Positions 9,122-17,723 of a DNA stretch of 34,297 nucleotides are shown here, piece by piece. Where the stretch lies: assembly GCA_009392515.1 (NCBI GenBank), contig VFGE01000023.1, forward strand, positions 1 to 34,297, in the 5' to 3' direction. The notes under the pieces are model-generated. The model had not been told where the DNA came from. It did no database searches and was given only the letters and a program-made list of their open reading frames with translations. The position numbers and the translations under genes are program-made. Origin of the DNA: SAR202 cluster bacterium. Its GTDB lineage: Bacteria; Chloroflexota; Dehalococcoidia; Lucifugimonadales; UBA6952. Within the stretch, counting starts at the first letter, position 1. Each line of letters begins with the position of its first letter.

Positions 9122-9904
9122 TCATTCACCAATAAAATTTGGAGGCTCTTTTGTCTTAAAACTGTCTAGTCCTATTTTTCTATCATGAGTAGAATGAAGT
9201 AGTATACTTAAATCAGATTCAAACAAAAATCCTTGTCTTATATTCATATCTAATCCCTCTTTAACTGCTTCTTTGACATATCTCAAAGCAATCGGCGCAA
9301 GAGATTCCAATTTTGTTATTAACTTCGCAGTACTCGTTTCAATTTCAGACTGTGTAACAATGTAGTTAATTAATCCTAACTTAAAAGCTTGTTCAGATGT
9401 AATGACTTCACCAGATAACATCATTTCTATTGATTTTGATTTCCCTATTATCCGTGGCAATCGTTGAGTTGCCCCATCCCAAGGCAAAAATCCATTATTA
9501 ATTTGTTTTAAACCAAACATGCTATCATTAGTACAAATTCTAATGTCTCCACTCAATGCTAACTCTAAAAGGTTATCAAATATATACCCATTCATTTTTA
9601 CAATTACAGGACATTGTATCTTATCTATTTTAGATGCAATTCTATAGCCTTCAATAGAGTCAATATTATCAAAATTTATACTTTTTAAAGAATACGACTT
9701 GTTGGTATTTTTTATATGTAACACCACAACATTTGTTTCTTCATCTTGATTTATTTCACTACAAATTTCTTCAAATTCAGTGCAGATACTTTTGTAGTTC
9801 GTCATAGTAAACATACTGGAATCTATTAATATAGATGTAGTGCTGTTACTTTTTAAAACTTTTACAGATGTAAATTTTTTTCTTTCCGACACAATTTCTC
9901 CCAT
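9122..9904 (-). CDS. Degenerate crotonase-family protein
   Basis: Crotonase fold of about 260 residues, recognisable from the second half: ALSGDIRI, then NGFLPWDGATQRLPRIIGK and the SGEVITSEQAFKLGLINYIV segment, the classic LxGxxxxAxxAxxxGLxxxVV pattern. The N-terminal half is worn: the usual S/A-x-G-x-D oxyanion motif is replaced by SYSLKSINFDN, the second oxyanion GGG by DNL in GYIFDNLLELALSGD, and the catalytic Glu segment reads LKQINNGFLP. It may therefore have lost hydratase activity or act as a partner subunit. Start is the ATG at 9904 (or the GTG four codons later, with GGGAG before it); the frame's continuation to 10045 is the tRNA-Pro gene read as protein and is not coding. First protein gene after tRNA-Pro; its TGA overlaps the possible upstream start of the PHP gene. 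Confidence 0.8.
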   Translation of the reverse strand: MGEIVSERKKFTSVKVLKSNSTTSILIDSSMFTMTNYKSICTEFEEICSEINQDEETNVVVLHIKNTNKSYSLKSINFDNIDSIEGYRIASKIDKIQCPVIVKMNGYIFDNLLELALSGDIRICTNDSMFGLKQINNGFLPWDGATQRLPRIIGKSKSIEMMLSGEVITSEQAFKLGLINYIVTQSEIETSTAKLITKLESLAPIALRYVKEAVKEGLDMNIRQGFLFESDLSILLHSTHDRKIGLDSFKTKEPPNFIGE

Positions 9905-9929
9905 TAAAAAGTATCTTTGAAAACCAATC

Positions 9930-10003
<74 letters not shown>

Positions 10004-10016
10004 ATGATAAAGGAAA

Positions 10017-10045
10017 AGAATACCATTAGCAATTTCCCAGAGCAA
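10017..10045 (-). promoter_or_regulatory. Sigma-70 type promoter for tRNA-Pro and downstream operon
   Basis: Reading the minus strand, -35 TTGCTC (10045-10040), a 17-base spacer and an extended -10 TGGTATTCT (core TATTCT at 10022-10017) place the transcription start near 10010, seven bases ahead of the tRNA 5' end. Spacing and the TGn extension are both good. Confidence 0.6.
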
Positions 10046-10131
10046 GTTGTTTTTATATTGTACCTATTAACATAGCATGATAGACTTGCATAATTAATCA
10101 CGAAATCCCTACAACTACTAAGGAGAACATA

Positions 10132-11292
10132 ATGTTACCTGATCGAATGAAATTTGGCATATTCCTTGCTCCATTTCATTGGAAAGATGAAAATCCCACT
10201 CTATCATTACAAAGAGATTTAGAACTTGTCGAATACTTAGATCATCTAGGATATGACGAAGCCTGGATTGGGGAGCATCACAGTGCAGGTTGGGAAATAA
10301 TAGCATCTCCGGAAGTCTTTATTGCTGCAGCTGCAGAAAGAACAAAACATATTCGACTAGGAACTGGAGTTACAAGCCTTCCTTATCATCATCCCTTAAT
10401 AGTCGCAGATAGAATGGTTATGCTAGATCACTTAACTAAGGGAAGAACAATGTTGGGAGTTGGCCCAGGAGCTCTTGTTACAGATGCCTATATGTTGGGT
10501 ATCGACCCAACCACACAAAGACCTCGAATGGATGAATCACTAAACGTAATTATGCAACTACTTGAATCTGAAGAGCCAGTTACGTGTCAAACTGATTGGT
10601 TTTCTATGAATGAAGGTCAATTACAAATGAGGCCATACACACAACCAAGATTTGAAGTAGCAGTAGCAGCAGCTCAATCTCCTTCCGGTATGGTTGCCGC
10701 TGGTAAATACGGTTTAGGGGTTTTATCTGTAAGTATTCCTCGTGGTGGCAGCATTGCCACTAATTTAAGTGACTTTTGGAAAATTGCAGAAGAAACCGCA
10801 GTAGAACATAACAAAACAGTAGATAGAAAAGAATGGCGCTTAGTCCTCCATGTTTTTTTAGCAGACACAAAAAAAGAAGCATTCACTCAGGCAAGGGAAT
10901 ATGCTGGAAGATATCAAAGGGAATATTTTGAAAAAACCTTAGGTCATCCGGTTACAGTAGATGATAGTGCGGATAAAATTATAGATGCAATGGTTGAAAG
11001 AGGAGCTTGGTGTGTTGGGACACCTGATGATTTAATCAATACGATCAATCGACTAGACCAAGAAAGTGGTGGATTTGGTGGAATTATGATTCAAGCTACT
11101 GAATGGGGAACCAAAGAACAAGTTTTTCATAGTTATGAACTACTTGCACGATATGTAATGCCACAATTTCAAGGTTCAGTAAGAGCTCTTAATAATTCTA
11201 TGCAATGGTCACGTAATAAATCCGCAGAACTCCAAAAAATGAGAACAGAAGCTTTGGAAAAAGCAAAAACAGACTACCAGAATAAAAACTAA
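10132..11292 (+). CDS. LLM-class flavin-dependent monooxygenase (luciferase-like), 386 aa
   Basis: Bacterial-luciferase-fold enzyme using reduced flavin and oxygen, or F420, to oxidise an organic substrate. The N-terminus MKFGIFLAPFHW is the first barrel strand; LELVEYLDHLGYDEAWIGEHHSAG is the diagnostic helix 1/strand 2 with the EHH motif seen in alkanal and long-chain monooxygenase relatives; IRLGTGVTSLPYHHPLIVADRMVMLDHLTKGR is the typical strand 3/4 region. Residues about 290-350 form the usual C-terminal part. The sequence is closer to the LuxA/alkanal branch than to the F420-dependent branch, so FMNH2 is the likelier cofactor; the substrate is unknown. Start ATG 10132 has AAGGAG eight bases upstream. 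The MFS gene follows after 15 bases, suggesting an operon for uptake and oxidation of one compound. Several such paralogues are typical of SAR202-like genomes. Confidence 0.9.
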   Translation: MLPDRMKFGIFLAPFHWKDENPTLSLQRDLELVEYLDHLGYDEAWIGEHHSAGWEIIASPEVFIAAAAERTKHIRLGTGVTSLPYHHPLIVADRMVMLDHLTKGRTMLGVGPGALVTDAYMLGIDPTTQRPRMDESLNVIMQLLESEEPVTCQTDWFSMNEGQLQMRPYTQPRFEVAVAAAQSPSGMVAAGKYGLGVLSVSIPRGGSIATNLSDFWKIAEETAVEHNKTVDRKEWRLVLHVFLADTKKEAFTQAREYAGRYQREYFEKTLGHPVTVDDSADKIIDAMVERGAWCVGTPDDLINTINRLDQESGGFGGIMIQATEWGTKEQVFHSYELLARYVMPQFQGSVRALNNSMQWSRNKSAELQKMRTEALEKAKTDYQNKN

Positions 11293-11307
11293 CCTTACCA
11301 ATACTAT

Positions 11308-12507
11308 ATGAACGAAATATCTAAAGAACAAAAACGAAGACTACTTGTCACTATATTAGCGGGTCATGGTATAAAACATATGTTTAACGCCGCTTTTTTC
11401 TTCCTACTTCCTGGTATAAAAGAAAGTTTATTATTAACTAACAGCCAAGTAGGTTTAATGTCCTCAACCAGGCAATTTGCTGGAGGTATTGCAAACATAC
11501 CTGCAGGGTATATAGGTGATAAATATCCGCAAAAAGTTGCATTAATTCTTTCTATGACAATCATTGTATTAGGTATATTTGCTTTTTTCTTAGGAATATC
11601 TAAATCTTTTTATGTTGCTTTAATATTTTCTGGGCTTTTTAGTATAGTCATATCCTTTTATCATCCAGCGGCTATTGCTTCTCTTTCAAGAAACTTTTCA
11701 GATAGACGCGGTTTTGCTGTTGCTCTACATGGAACTGGTGGAAGTATCGGCGAAACAACAGCTCCTATATTGGTTGGAGCAATAATAAAATACACACCGT
11801 TAATTTGGAGCAGTGTATTACAAATAAGCCTACTACCTGCTGTAATTTTTGGAATATTCATGTATTTACTTTTAAAAAATATACCTCAACAAGTCACATC
11901 TGAAAACCTAACATTTGCAAAATTTGTCTCTGGAGTTGGAGGCTTATTTAAAAATAAGAAATTACTCATTGTGTTATTAATTGCTGCAGGATTTGCTGGT
12001 GGCCAAGGAACAGTTCTAACCTTTTTACCGATATATATGGATGAAAATTTAGGCTTTTCCCCATTACGAATGGGTATTTATCTTGCTCTGGCAAATGTTG
12101 GAGGTATGATAGCGCAACCTATGATGGGTTATTTATCAGATAAATACAACAGAAAACTAATTTTAGCACCTTCTCTAACAATATTGGGTATTAGTTATAT
12201 ATGTCTTCTTACACCAAATATTATTCTTTTCACCATCGTAATAATTATTATGGGTATTTTCTTATTCCCAATGATGGCAATATTAATTGTATCTGCTACA
12301 GACTTAGTTGAATCAAACATTCAAGGCACAACTGTCGCATTAGTATTTGCTGCTGTAACAATATTTTCTAGTTTTATTCCATCACTAGCAGGAGTGCTAG
12401 CTGATACAGATATAAAATATGCTTTTATTTTAGCATCTGGTGTAGGTGTATTTGGGGGTTTACTTGCTTTTATAGGCAATTGGACTGTTCCAAAAGGCTT
12501 GAATTAA
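11308..12507 (+). CDS. MFS transporter, FsrR/fosmidomycin-resistance-like
   Basis: Major facilitator permease of 399 residues with twelve predicted helices. MFS signature A appears as GYIGDKYPQK between helices 2 and 3, and its repeat in the second half as GYLSDKYNRK. HGIKHMFNAAFFFLLPGIKESL in helix 1 and the FYHPAA segment resemble the fosmidomycin-resistance family. Probably exports or imports a small compound; the direction is unknown. No Shine-Dalgarno is seen before the ATG at 11308, so it probably relies on coupling to the monooxygenase that stops 15 bases upstream. Its stop codon overlaps the 3' end of the convergent second monooxygenase by four bases. Confidence 0.85.
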   Translation: MNEISKEQKRRLLVTILAGHGIKHMFNAAFFFLLPGIKESLLLTNSQVGLMSSTRQFAGGIANIPAGYIGDKYPQKVALILSMTIIVLGIFAFFLGISKSFYVALIFSGLFSIVISFYHPAAIASLSRNFSDRRGFAVALHGTGGSIGETTAPILVGAIIKYTPLIWSSVLQISLLPAVIFGIFMYLLLKNIPQQVTSENLTFAKFVSGVGGLFKNKKLLIVLLIAAGFAGGQGTVLTFLPIYMDENLGFSPLRMGIYLALANVGGMIAQPMMGYLSDKYNRKLILAPSLTILGISYICLLTPNIILFTIVIIIMGIFLFPMMAILIVSATDLVESNIQGTTVALVFAAVTIFSSFIPSLAGVLADTDIKYAFILASGVGVFGGLLAFIGNWTVPKGLN

Positions 12508-13496
12508 TAAAGCTTCCCTAATAGAGTTTCCCCAGCTCGTTCTTGCAATTCTGTGATTGAAAATGGTGTCTGTATACGTGGCAAGACTTCAGTACCTAAC
12601 AATTTTATTTGATTATTCCATTCATCTGCACCTGCTACAGGACGCATAACAAATTTTGAAACCCCCACATTAATATAACTATTAATCATTTGTAACACAT
12701 CATTAGAAGTACCTGCAGCACAATAATTATCCGGGCTTATATCATTTCTACGAGATACAAAATATTTAGAAAAATTCTGTTCTGCAATTTGTTTGTCAGT
12801 ATTAATATGAAATGGAATGAAAGTTCCATAATGATCGTCAGGAATTTCATTTCCAGCTTCACTCATTCTTGATTTTATGTATTGTATACCTGAGGAACAT
12901 TCTTGAGGTGTTGTAGCAGATGGCAACCATCCATCTCCCTTTCTAGCAACTCTATCCAAAGCAGCCCAACTTCTTCCACCAATCCATATTGGTGGAAATG
13001 GAGATTGTATAGGTTTAGGAAGTAAACTGACATCTTTAAAATTGAAAAACTCTCCATTAAATTCACATTTTTCACCAGACCACAAAGTCCTCATGACATC
13101 TATAGATTCATCGGTAATTCGACCACGATGTTTTTTAACAACTCCTGCCAAGTCAAATTCTTTTTGTTGATCTTGACCAAGTCCAACCACTACTAATAAT
13201 CTTCCGTTTGAAAGAAAATCTAATGTTGCTAATTGTTTTGCCAAAATCGATGGTTGTCTTAAAGGAAGGATTAATGCACTTGTACCAAATTTCATTTTTT
13301 TAGTTACACCGCACAAAGCTGCAATCGAAATAACAGGATCCAAGGTATTTTCTTGACCACTTAATCGATCACTAAACCAAAGTGAATCTATACCTACTTC
13401 TTCACACAAATTAACAAATTCAAAAAATTCTGACGAATGATATGTAGGAAAAGGCCAGCCACCAACTCCTATTCCAATTCTAATTTTATTATCCAT
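12504..13496 (-). CDS. LLM-class flavin- or F420-dependent oxidoreductase, 330 aa
   Basis: Second luciferase-fold enzyme of the window, from a different branch than the one at 10132. IRIGIGVGGWPFP opens the barrel; FVNLCEEVGIDSLWFSDRLSG replaces the EHH signature with SDR, and MKFGTSALILPLRQPSILAKQLATLDFLSNGRL is the usual strand 3/4 block. LWSGEKCEFNGEFFNFKD and PPIWIGGRSWAALDRVARKGDGWLPS are hallmarks of the F420-dependent or TIGR03619-like group. Likely oxidises or reduces a small organic substrate; the cofactor cannot be decided without modelling. AGAGGAA precedes ATG 13496. It starts 19 bases after the L-2-hydroxyglutarate oxidase stop, so the two are probably cotranscribed. The 3' end overlaps the convergent MFS gene. 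Confidence 0.9.
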   Translation of the reverse strand: MDNKIRIGIGVGGWPFPTYHSSEFFEFVNLCEEVGIDSLWFSDRLSGQENTLDPVISIAALCGVTKKMKFGTSALILPLRQPSILAKQLATLDFLSNGRLLVVVGLGQDQQKEFDLAGVVKKHRGRITDESIDVMRTLWSGEKCEFNGEFFNFKDVSLLPKPIQSPFPPIWIGGRSWAALDRVARKGDGWLPSATTPQECSSGIQYIKSRMSEAGNEIPDDHYGTFIPFHINTDKQIAEQNFSKYFVSRRNDISPDNYCAAGTSNDVLQMINSYINVGVSKFVMRPVAGADEWNNQIKLLGTEVLPRIQTPFSITELQERAGETLLGKLY

Positions 13497-13515
13497 TATT
13501 CCTCTACAGCAAAAA

Positions 13516-14724
13516 TTATAAACTAAACGAAGATTGTGCTAAATCAGCAACATATTTTCCTATAGAAAGTGAAGATGTAGCTGCTGGGGATGGGGCATTC
13601 TGTACATGTATACCCCGAGCAGTTTGTATAATACTAAAATCATCTAAAAGAAATCCAGTAGAATCTACTGCCTGAGCCCTTACTCCAGCTTCAGTGGAGA
13701 CTAAATTTTCCTCACGAATTTCTGGAACAAGCTTTTGGAGAGATCGAGTAAATGATTTTTTACTCAGAGACCTGTACATTTCCGACATTCCAGTTTTCCA
13801 ATATTTTGCTGCCATAATCCAAAACCCACTAAAGGATAATGTCCCGAGAAATTCTTTTGGATTAACAGTGCTGAATTTATAGCCTTCTTTAGCAAATGCC
13901 AAAACAGCATTAGGTCCTGCTTCAACTCCACCATTGATTAATCTGGTGTAATGGACACCCAAAAAAGGAAATTTGGGATCTGGAACCGGATAAATTAAAC
14001 CATTTACCAAATGATGAGAATCTTCGGTTAATTCAAAATACTCTCCACGAAATGGAATAATTTTAATATTTGATTTTTCACCTATCATATTCACAATCTT
14101 ATCTGCATATAATCCAGCACAATTAATTAAATATTTAGCTTTATATTCGCCAGATTTCGTTGTTAATACATACCCATTTTGATCTTCATTTATTTTTACA
14201 ACTTCTGAATTAGTAAAAAGGTCTCCTCCTGCTTCCTGATATTCAGTAGCATAAGCTTGTGAAACTTGAATGTAATCAACTATACCAGTATTAGGAGAAT
14301 GAATTGCTTGTACACCTGATGCATGAGGCTCAATTTCTTTTAAACGTTCAGGTCCAATCATTGTTAAACCTTCTACACCATTAGCAGTACCTCTTTCGAA
14401 AAGATTTTCAAGACGAGGAATTTCTTCCTCGTTGGTCGCCACTACCACTTTACCAACTAAATCATACTTAATATTATGCTCGTCACAAAACTCTCTCATA
14501 TTTCTCGCTCCATCAACGCAGAAAGAAGCTTTCTGAGAACCTGGTCGATAATATAAACCTGCATGAATAACACCACTATTATGTCCAGTTTGATGTTTAG
14601 CTAATGTGTCTTCTTTTTCAACTAACACAACTTTTTGGTTAGGATGATTTTTTGTAATAGTCATCGCAGTTGCTAGTCCTAATATTCCGCCACCAATAAT
14701 TGCGATATCATATTGTCCTGACAT
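13516..14724 (-). CDS. lhgO: L-2-hydroxyglutarate oxidase (FAD-dependent)
   Basis: Oxidises L-2-hydroxyglutarate to 2-oxoglutarate and passes electrons to the quinone pool or oxygen. The 402 residues match the LhgO/YgaF family over their full length: dinucleotide-binding IIGGGILGLATAM at 8-20, the HNSGVIHAGLYYRPGSQKA motif that positions FAD, NCAGLYADKI in the second FAD-contacting region, and the substrate-side PFRGEYFEL, PVPDPKFPFLGVHYTRLINGG and near-C-terminal VRAQAV. GAGGTG lies eight bases before the ATG at 14724. It heads a two-gene unit with the flavin oxidoreductase. L-2-hydroxyglutarate arises from side reactions of malate dehydrogenase or from glutarate and lysine breakdown; which applies here is unknown. 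Confidence 0.93.
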   Translation of the reverse strand: MSGQYDIAIIGGGILGLATAMTITKNHPNQKVVLVEKEDTLAKHQTGHNSGVIHAGLYYRPGSQKASFCVDGARNMREFCDEHNIKYDLVGKVVVATNEEEIPRLENLFERGTANGVEGLTMIGPERLKEIEPHASGVQAIHSPNTGIVDYIQVSQAYATEYQEAGGDLFTNSEVVKINEDQNGYVLTTKSGEYKAKYLINCAGLYADKIVNMIGEKSNIKIIPFRGEYFELTEDSHHLVNGLIYPVPDPKFPFLGVHYTRLINGGVEAGPNAVLAFAKEGYKFSTVNPKEFLGTLSFSGFWIMAAKYWKTGMSEMYRSLSKKSFTRSLQKLVPEIREENLVSTEAGVRAQAVDSTGFLLDDFSIIQTARGIHVQNAPSPAATSSLSIGKYVADLAQSSFSL

Positions 14725-14775
14725 ATTTCACCTCATGTGATCAAAATTTAATAGAAGGATAACATATAAATCCCA

Positions 14776-14804
14776 CTTACAATTACATTTTGCTATTGTA
14801 TAAT
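14776..14804 (+). promoter_or_regulatory. Promoter giving a probable leaderless mRNA
   Basis: -35-like CTTACA (14776-14781), a 17-base spacer and a perfect TATAAT (14799-14804). The ATG of the small membrane protein begins at 14811, six bases after the -10, exactly where transcription would start, and no Shine-Dalgarno is present. Confidence 0.55.
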
Positions 14805-14810
14805 TGCTCT

Positions 14811-15167
14811 ATGTTAAGATTTTTACAAGCAATAATCATAGGTTCTTTAATACCTTTTATAGCAATTTTACCTCCAATTATTCACTTTTTTACAGGTCCA
14901 ATTGGACCATTTATCGGAGGATTAATTGCAGGAACAATAACAAAATCTGATCCTCTAAAAGCAATGCTTTTATCTCTAGGAATAACTATTTCAGTGTTTT
15001 TATATTTCTTTATTGCAATAGTAGTTTTTGGAGAATCTCTCTCACTAGTACCTGATGATTTTTCCCTCGGAGGTATATTGATTACCTCAATATTATTCAT
15101 TTATATTCTTGGGCTTTCTCTTCTTGGCACAATTATAGGTGGATACAATAGTCAAAAAAATAAATGA
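14811..15167 (+). CDS. Small membrane protein of unknown function
   Basis: About 118 residues with three predicted helices: IIIGSLIPFIAILPPIIHFF, then AMLLSLGITISVFLYFFIAIVVF, then GGILITSILFIYILGLSLLGTIIGG. Between the first two is GPIGPFIGGLIAG, a glycine- and proline-rich re-entrant-looking stretch seen in DUF5518-like small membrane proteins of archaea and Chloroflexota; I am not sure of that match. The C-terminus is a short charged tail. The start at 14811 is chosen because a perfect TATAAT box ends six bases before it; an upstream TTG at 14790 has no ribosome site. It stands alone between two minus-strand units. No function can be given. Confidence 0.6.
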   Translation: MLRFLQAIIIGSLIPFIAILPPIIHFFTGPIGPFIGGLIAGTITKSDPLKAMLLSLGITISVFLYFFIAIVVFGESLSLVPDDFSLGGILITSILFIYILGLSLLGTIIGGYNSQKNK

Positions 15168-15179
15168 AGGGGAAATACA

Positions 15180-16184
15180 CTAAATTTGATAAGTTACTTG
15201 TGAGTTACGTTCTGTTTTTTTAACTATATTATTATTATACATATACTCAAGATGAGATAAAGTTTCAGTTGTAGCCATACGTCTAGTCCAAAACCCTATA
15301 TTTTCCCAAGTACCAACATTCCAATGAATATTTGAAGCAACCTGCCAGGCTGTTAAGCCATCGGTAGAATTTTTTATAGCATTTGTCATTTCTTGCATTC
15401 GATCTTCATGATGTTGCTTCATTACGACTACACGATCTTTCAAACCAGTAAACGTACCTTGGTGTGCCGGGTAAACAGTCTCAACATCTAAATTTTCTAC
15501 CTGTGTTAATGAATCAATATATTGCCCCAAAGGATTATGATCATCACCTGGATACATACTTATATTTGGTGTAATTCGTGGAAGAACATGATCCCCTGAA
15601 AATAAGACTTTACGTTTCTTATCGTATACACAAATATGGCCAGGAGAATGGCCTGGAGTCCAAATTGAAACTATATTAGGATCTCCAAATAATTCTTCAT
15701 TTTCTGTTATAAGAATATCTGCATCTGGTACTGGAGAGCGCCAAGGAGAATAATCTTCGTTTGAATGCTTTTCAACCGCTCTTTGCTCTTTTTGCATTAG
15801 CTCAATCGGGATTCCATAAAGTGTATTCCATATCTTAAATGTTTCATCATTAACATCCATTCGATTTCTACGTCGAAACTCAGATTTGGCATCCAATTGG
15901 TGCATGGCAATTTGGGCACCCGTCCATTCTCTCATCCTTTCGGAAAGACCATGGTGATCTGGATGACCATGAGTAATAAGAATATTTTTTATATCGTCAG
16001 GTTTAAAGCCTAAATCAGTAATTGATTGTGTTAAAAAATTATAGCCTTCATCAGTGCCAAGACCTGTGTCAATCAATATCCAACTATCTAAAGATTTAAC
16101 AAGATAAACTAAGGTGTGGTTTAATCCTCGGTCTCTTCCTGGTATAGGAACCCTTATTTGTAATACATTTTCTTTATCTAGCAT
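15180..16184 (-). CDS. Metallo-beta-lactamase-fold hydrolase
   Basis: 334-residue MBL-fold enzyme. The zinc motif is THGHPDHHG with H72, H74, D76 and H77; IWTPGHSPGHICVY gives the third His, FSGDHVLP the bridging Asp, and VYPAHQ the last His. The fold ends near residue 240 and is followed by a winged-helix-like tail (TAWQVASNIHW, ETLSHLEYMYNNNIVKK) as in lactamase-like LACTB2 proteins that hydrolyse thioesters, RNA or CoA derivatives. A role in acyl-thioester hydrolysis would fit the neighbourhood but is inference. The ATG at 16184 overlaps the end of bioY by 11 bases, so the two are translationally coupled. Confidence 0.88.
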   Translation of the reverse strand: MLDKENVLQIRVPIPGRDRGLNHTLVYLVKSLDSWILIDTGLGTDEGYNFLTQSITDLGFKPDDIKNILITHGHPDHHGLSERMREWTGAQIAMHQLDAKSEFRRRNRMDVNDETFKIWNTLYGIPIELMQKEQRAVEKHSNEDYSPWRSPVPDADILITENEELFGDPNIVSIWTPGHSPGHICVYDKKRKVLFSGDHVLPRITPNISMYPGDDHNPLGQYIDSLTQVENLDVETVYPAHQGTFTGLKDRVVVMKQHHEDRMQEMTNAIKNSTDGLTAWQVASNIHWNVGTWENIGFWTRRMATTETLSHLEYMYNNNIVKKTERNSQVTYQI

Positions 16185-16815
16185 TTGTTTTTATTGTATC
16201 AATCAATTTTGTTAAGGTTGGCACTAAACCTGCTGCCAATATTAATTTAATCGTATCGCCAATCCAAAAATTCCCTACACCCCAAGAATATACCAAGCCT
16301 AGTCTTGTTGTTTCATTTGATAATATTTGATCTGATGTAATAAATATGCCAAGCCACATTAATCCAAACAAATATATAAATATTTCACCTATTAACATAA
16401 TACCCGCTAAGCGAATAGGGTTTCTTCCCCATCCTCGTTCAACAAAGTAGCCTATCACTGTTGCAGCTGCTATAAATCCTATGACATATCCTTTACTTAA
16501 AAAACTTCCAGCAAACATCGAAAAACTTAGAACTCCAATATGACTAGCCCAGCCTAAAATGGCATAAAGGCTCATAGCAATAAATCCTTTTTTCATACCT
16601 AAAACTGCACCAGCCATAAGAACTACAAATGTTTGGCCTGTAACGGGGACTGCGGGATTCAAATAAAACTTAAACTGTGCTGCGAGTCCAGTTGCAGCAA
16701 CAAATGAAATTATAGCTAAAAAATCTACAATCACATTAATAAACCCTTTATCTCGGGATATCACCATATCAAGTAATGGCAACTCATTATTGATTGTAAA
16801 ATTTTGTCCACGCAT
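16174..16815 (-). CDS. bioY: BioY, substrate-binding subunit of biotin transporter
   Basis: S component of an energy-coupling-factor biotin importer, or a stand-alone low-affinity transporter. 213 residues with about six helices and the BioY landmarks: AAQFKFYLNPAVPVTGQTFVVLMAGAVLG (the PVPxTxQ motif), the glycine-rich GAVLGMKKGF, GYVIGFIAAA and IGEIFIYLFGLMWLG. A 30-residue N-terminal extension with a hydrophilic start is longer than usual. A GGGGGGAA run before the ATG at 16815 is the ribosome site. No bioMN energising subunits are nearby. Biotin uptake would serve carboxylases of acyl-CoA metabolism. No obvious BirA operator is seen upstream. The 3' end overlaps the MBL hydrolase start. 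Confidence 0.9.
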   Translation of the reverse strand: MRGQNFTINNELPLLDMVISRDKGFINVIVDFLAIISFVAATGLAAQFKFYLNPAVPVTGQTFVVLMAGAVLGMKKGFIAMSLYAILGWASHIGVLSFSMFAGSFLSKGYVIGFIAAATVIGYFVERGWGRNPIRLAGIMLIGEIFIYLFGLMWLGIFITSDQILSNETTRLGLVYSWGVGNFWIGDTIKLILAAGLVPTLTKLIDTIKTNAR

Positions 16816-16880
16816 TAAAATTCCCCCCTTACATTAATTCTATACACAAGATACTAGGGTATCCTTTTCTTAGCATAAGT

Positions 16881-17567
16881 TCAACGTAAATTTTCAGAGA
16901 AAAATGTTAATGTTTTAGACCAAGCCGACTCAGCGGCTTCTTTGTTATAAACCGGTAGGTTAGTATCATTAAAAAAAGCATGGTCAACATTAGGATATAT
17001 AATTATTTCATTAACAACTCCGTTATCATTCAATGCTTTTTCTAACTCTGGCACATTAGAAGTTATACGTTGATCATTTTCAGCATAAATACCCAAAACT
17101 GGGGCTTGCAAATTTTTTACAGAATCCAAGTCTGGGTTACCACCATAATAAATATTACAAGCAGAAATATTGCTATTTTCACAAGCACTTTGTATAGAGA
17201 GTCCACCACCTAAACAATAGCCAACAATACCTACTTTCCCTGTAGAGTCTCCGTTATTTTGTAGATAAGAAACACAGGCATCTATTTCTTCTCTTGCGCG
17301 GGCCTGATCCATTGCTTGAGTTAATTTCATTGCTTCATCAGGTTCAGTTGTAACACTACCATGGAATAAATCCGGGGCTATAGCAAGAAATCCTTGCTCT
17401 GCAAATCTTTCAGTAATACTTTTTATATGGTCATCGAGGCCCCACCATTCTTGTATAACTACAATGCCCGGAGCCTTGGATTCCAAATCGGTAGGTTTGC
17501 TCATATATCCTTCTGCTGAAACTCCATTTATATTCATTTCTACTATTTCTGATTGTATATTACCCAT
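16881..17567 (-). CDS. Dienelactone hydrolase family protein
   Basis: Alpha/beta hydrolase of 228 residues with a cysteine nucleophile in GYCLGGG (C118), Asp in YAENDQRIT (D165) and His in NVDHAFFND (H196): the Cys-Asp-His triad of dienelactone hydrolase, with the family's conserved Glu in IQEWWGLDDHIK (E40). Length equals the family norm. Family members open lactones made during ring cleavage of chloroaromatics or act as general carboxylesterases; the real substrate here is unknown. The ATG at 17567 has AGGAG nine bases upstream. It is divergent from acsA across a 156-base gap and may head the unit with bioY and the MBL hydrolase, 65 bases downstream. Confidence 0.9.
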   Translation of the reverse strand: MGNIQSEIVEMNINGVSAEGYMSKPTDLESKAPGIVVIQEWWGLDDHIKSITERFAEQGFLAIAPDLFHGSVTTEPDEAMKLTQAMDQARAREEIDACVSYLQNNGDSTGKVGIVGYCLGGGLSIQSACENSNISACNIYYGGNPDLDSVKNLQAPVLGIYAENDQRITSNVPELEKALNDNGVVNEIIIYPNVDHAFFNDTNLPVYNKEAAESAWSKTLTFFSENLR

Positions 17568-17665
17568 AATAATTTCTCCTAAATTAAAGTAACGTAGAGT
17601 TATATTACCACGAGTATCCGAATAACTGTCTACATATAAACTGATAAAACTTTATATAATTTGCA

Positions 17666-17694
17666 TTGACTCATTGGTACTTGAAATATAGAAT
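17666..17694 (+). promoter_or_regulatory. Sigma-70 type promoter of acsA
   Basis: TTGACT (17666-17671), a 17-base spacer and TAGAAT (17689-17694) match the housekeeping consensus at 5/6 in each box. The predicted start near 17701 leaves a 20-25 base leader ending in GAGGAGGG before the acsA ATG. Confidence 0.6.
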
Positions 17695-17723
17695 TTCTGT
17701 ACATTGAATTGAGGAGGGCTACT

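Noticed and set aside
16816-16880. BirA-type biotin operator before bioY
   Set aside because: No convincing TTGTnAAC-type inverted repeat in the 65-base gap.
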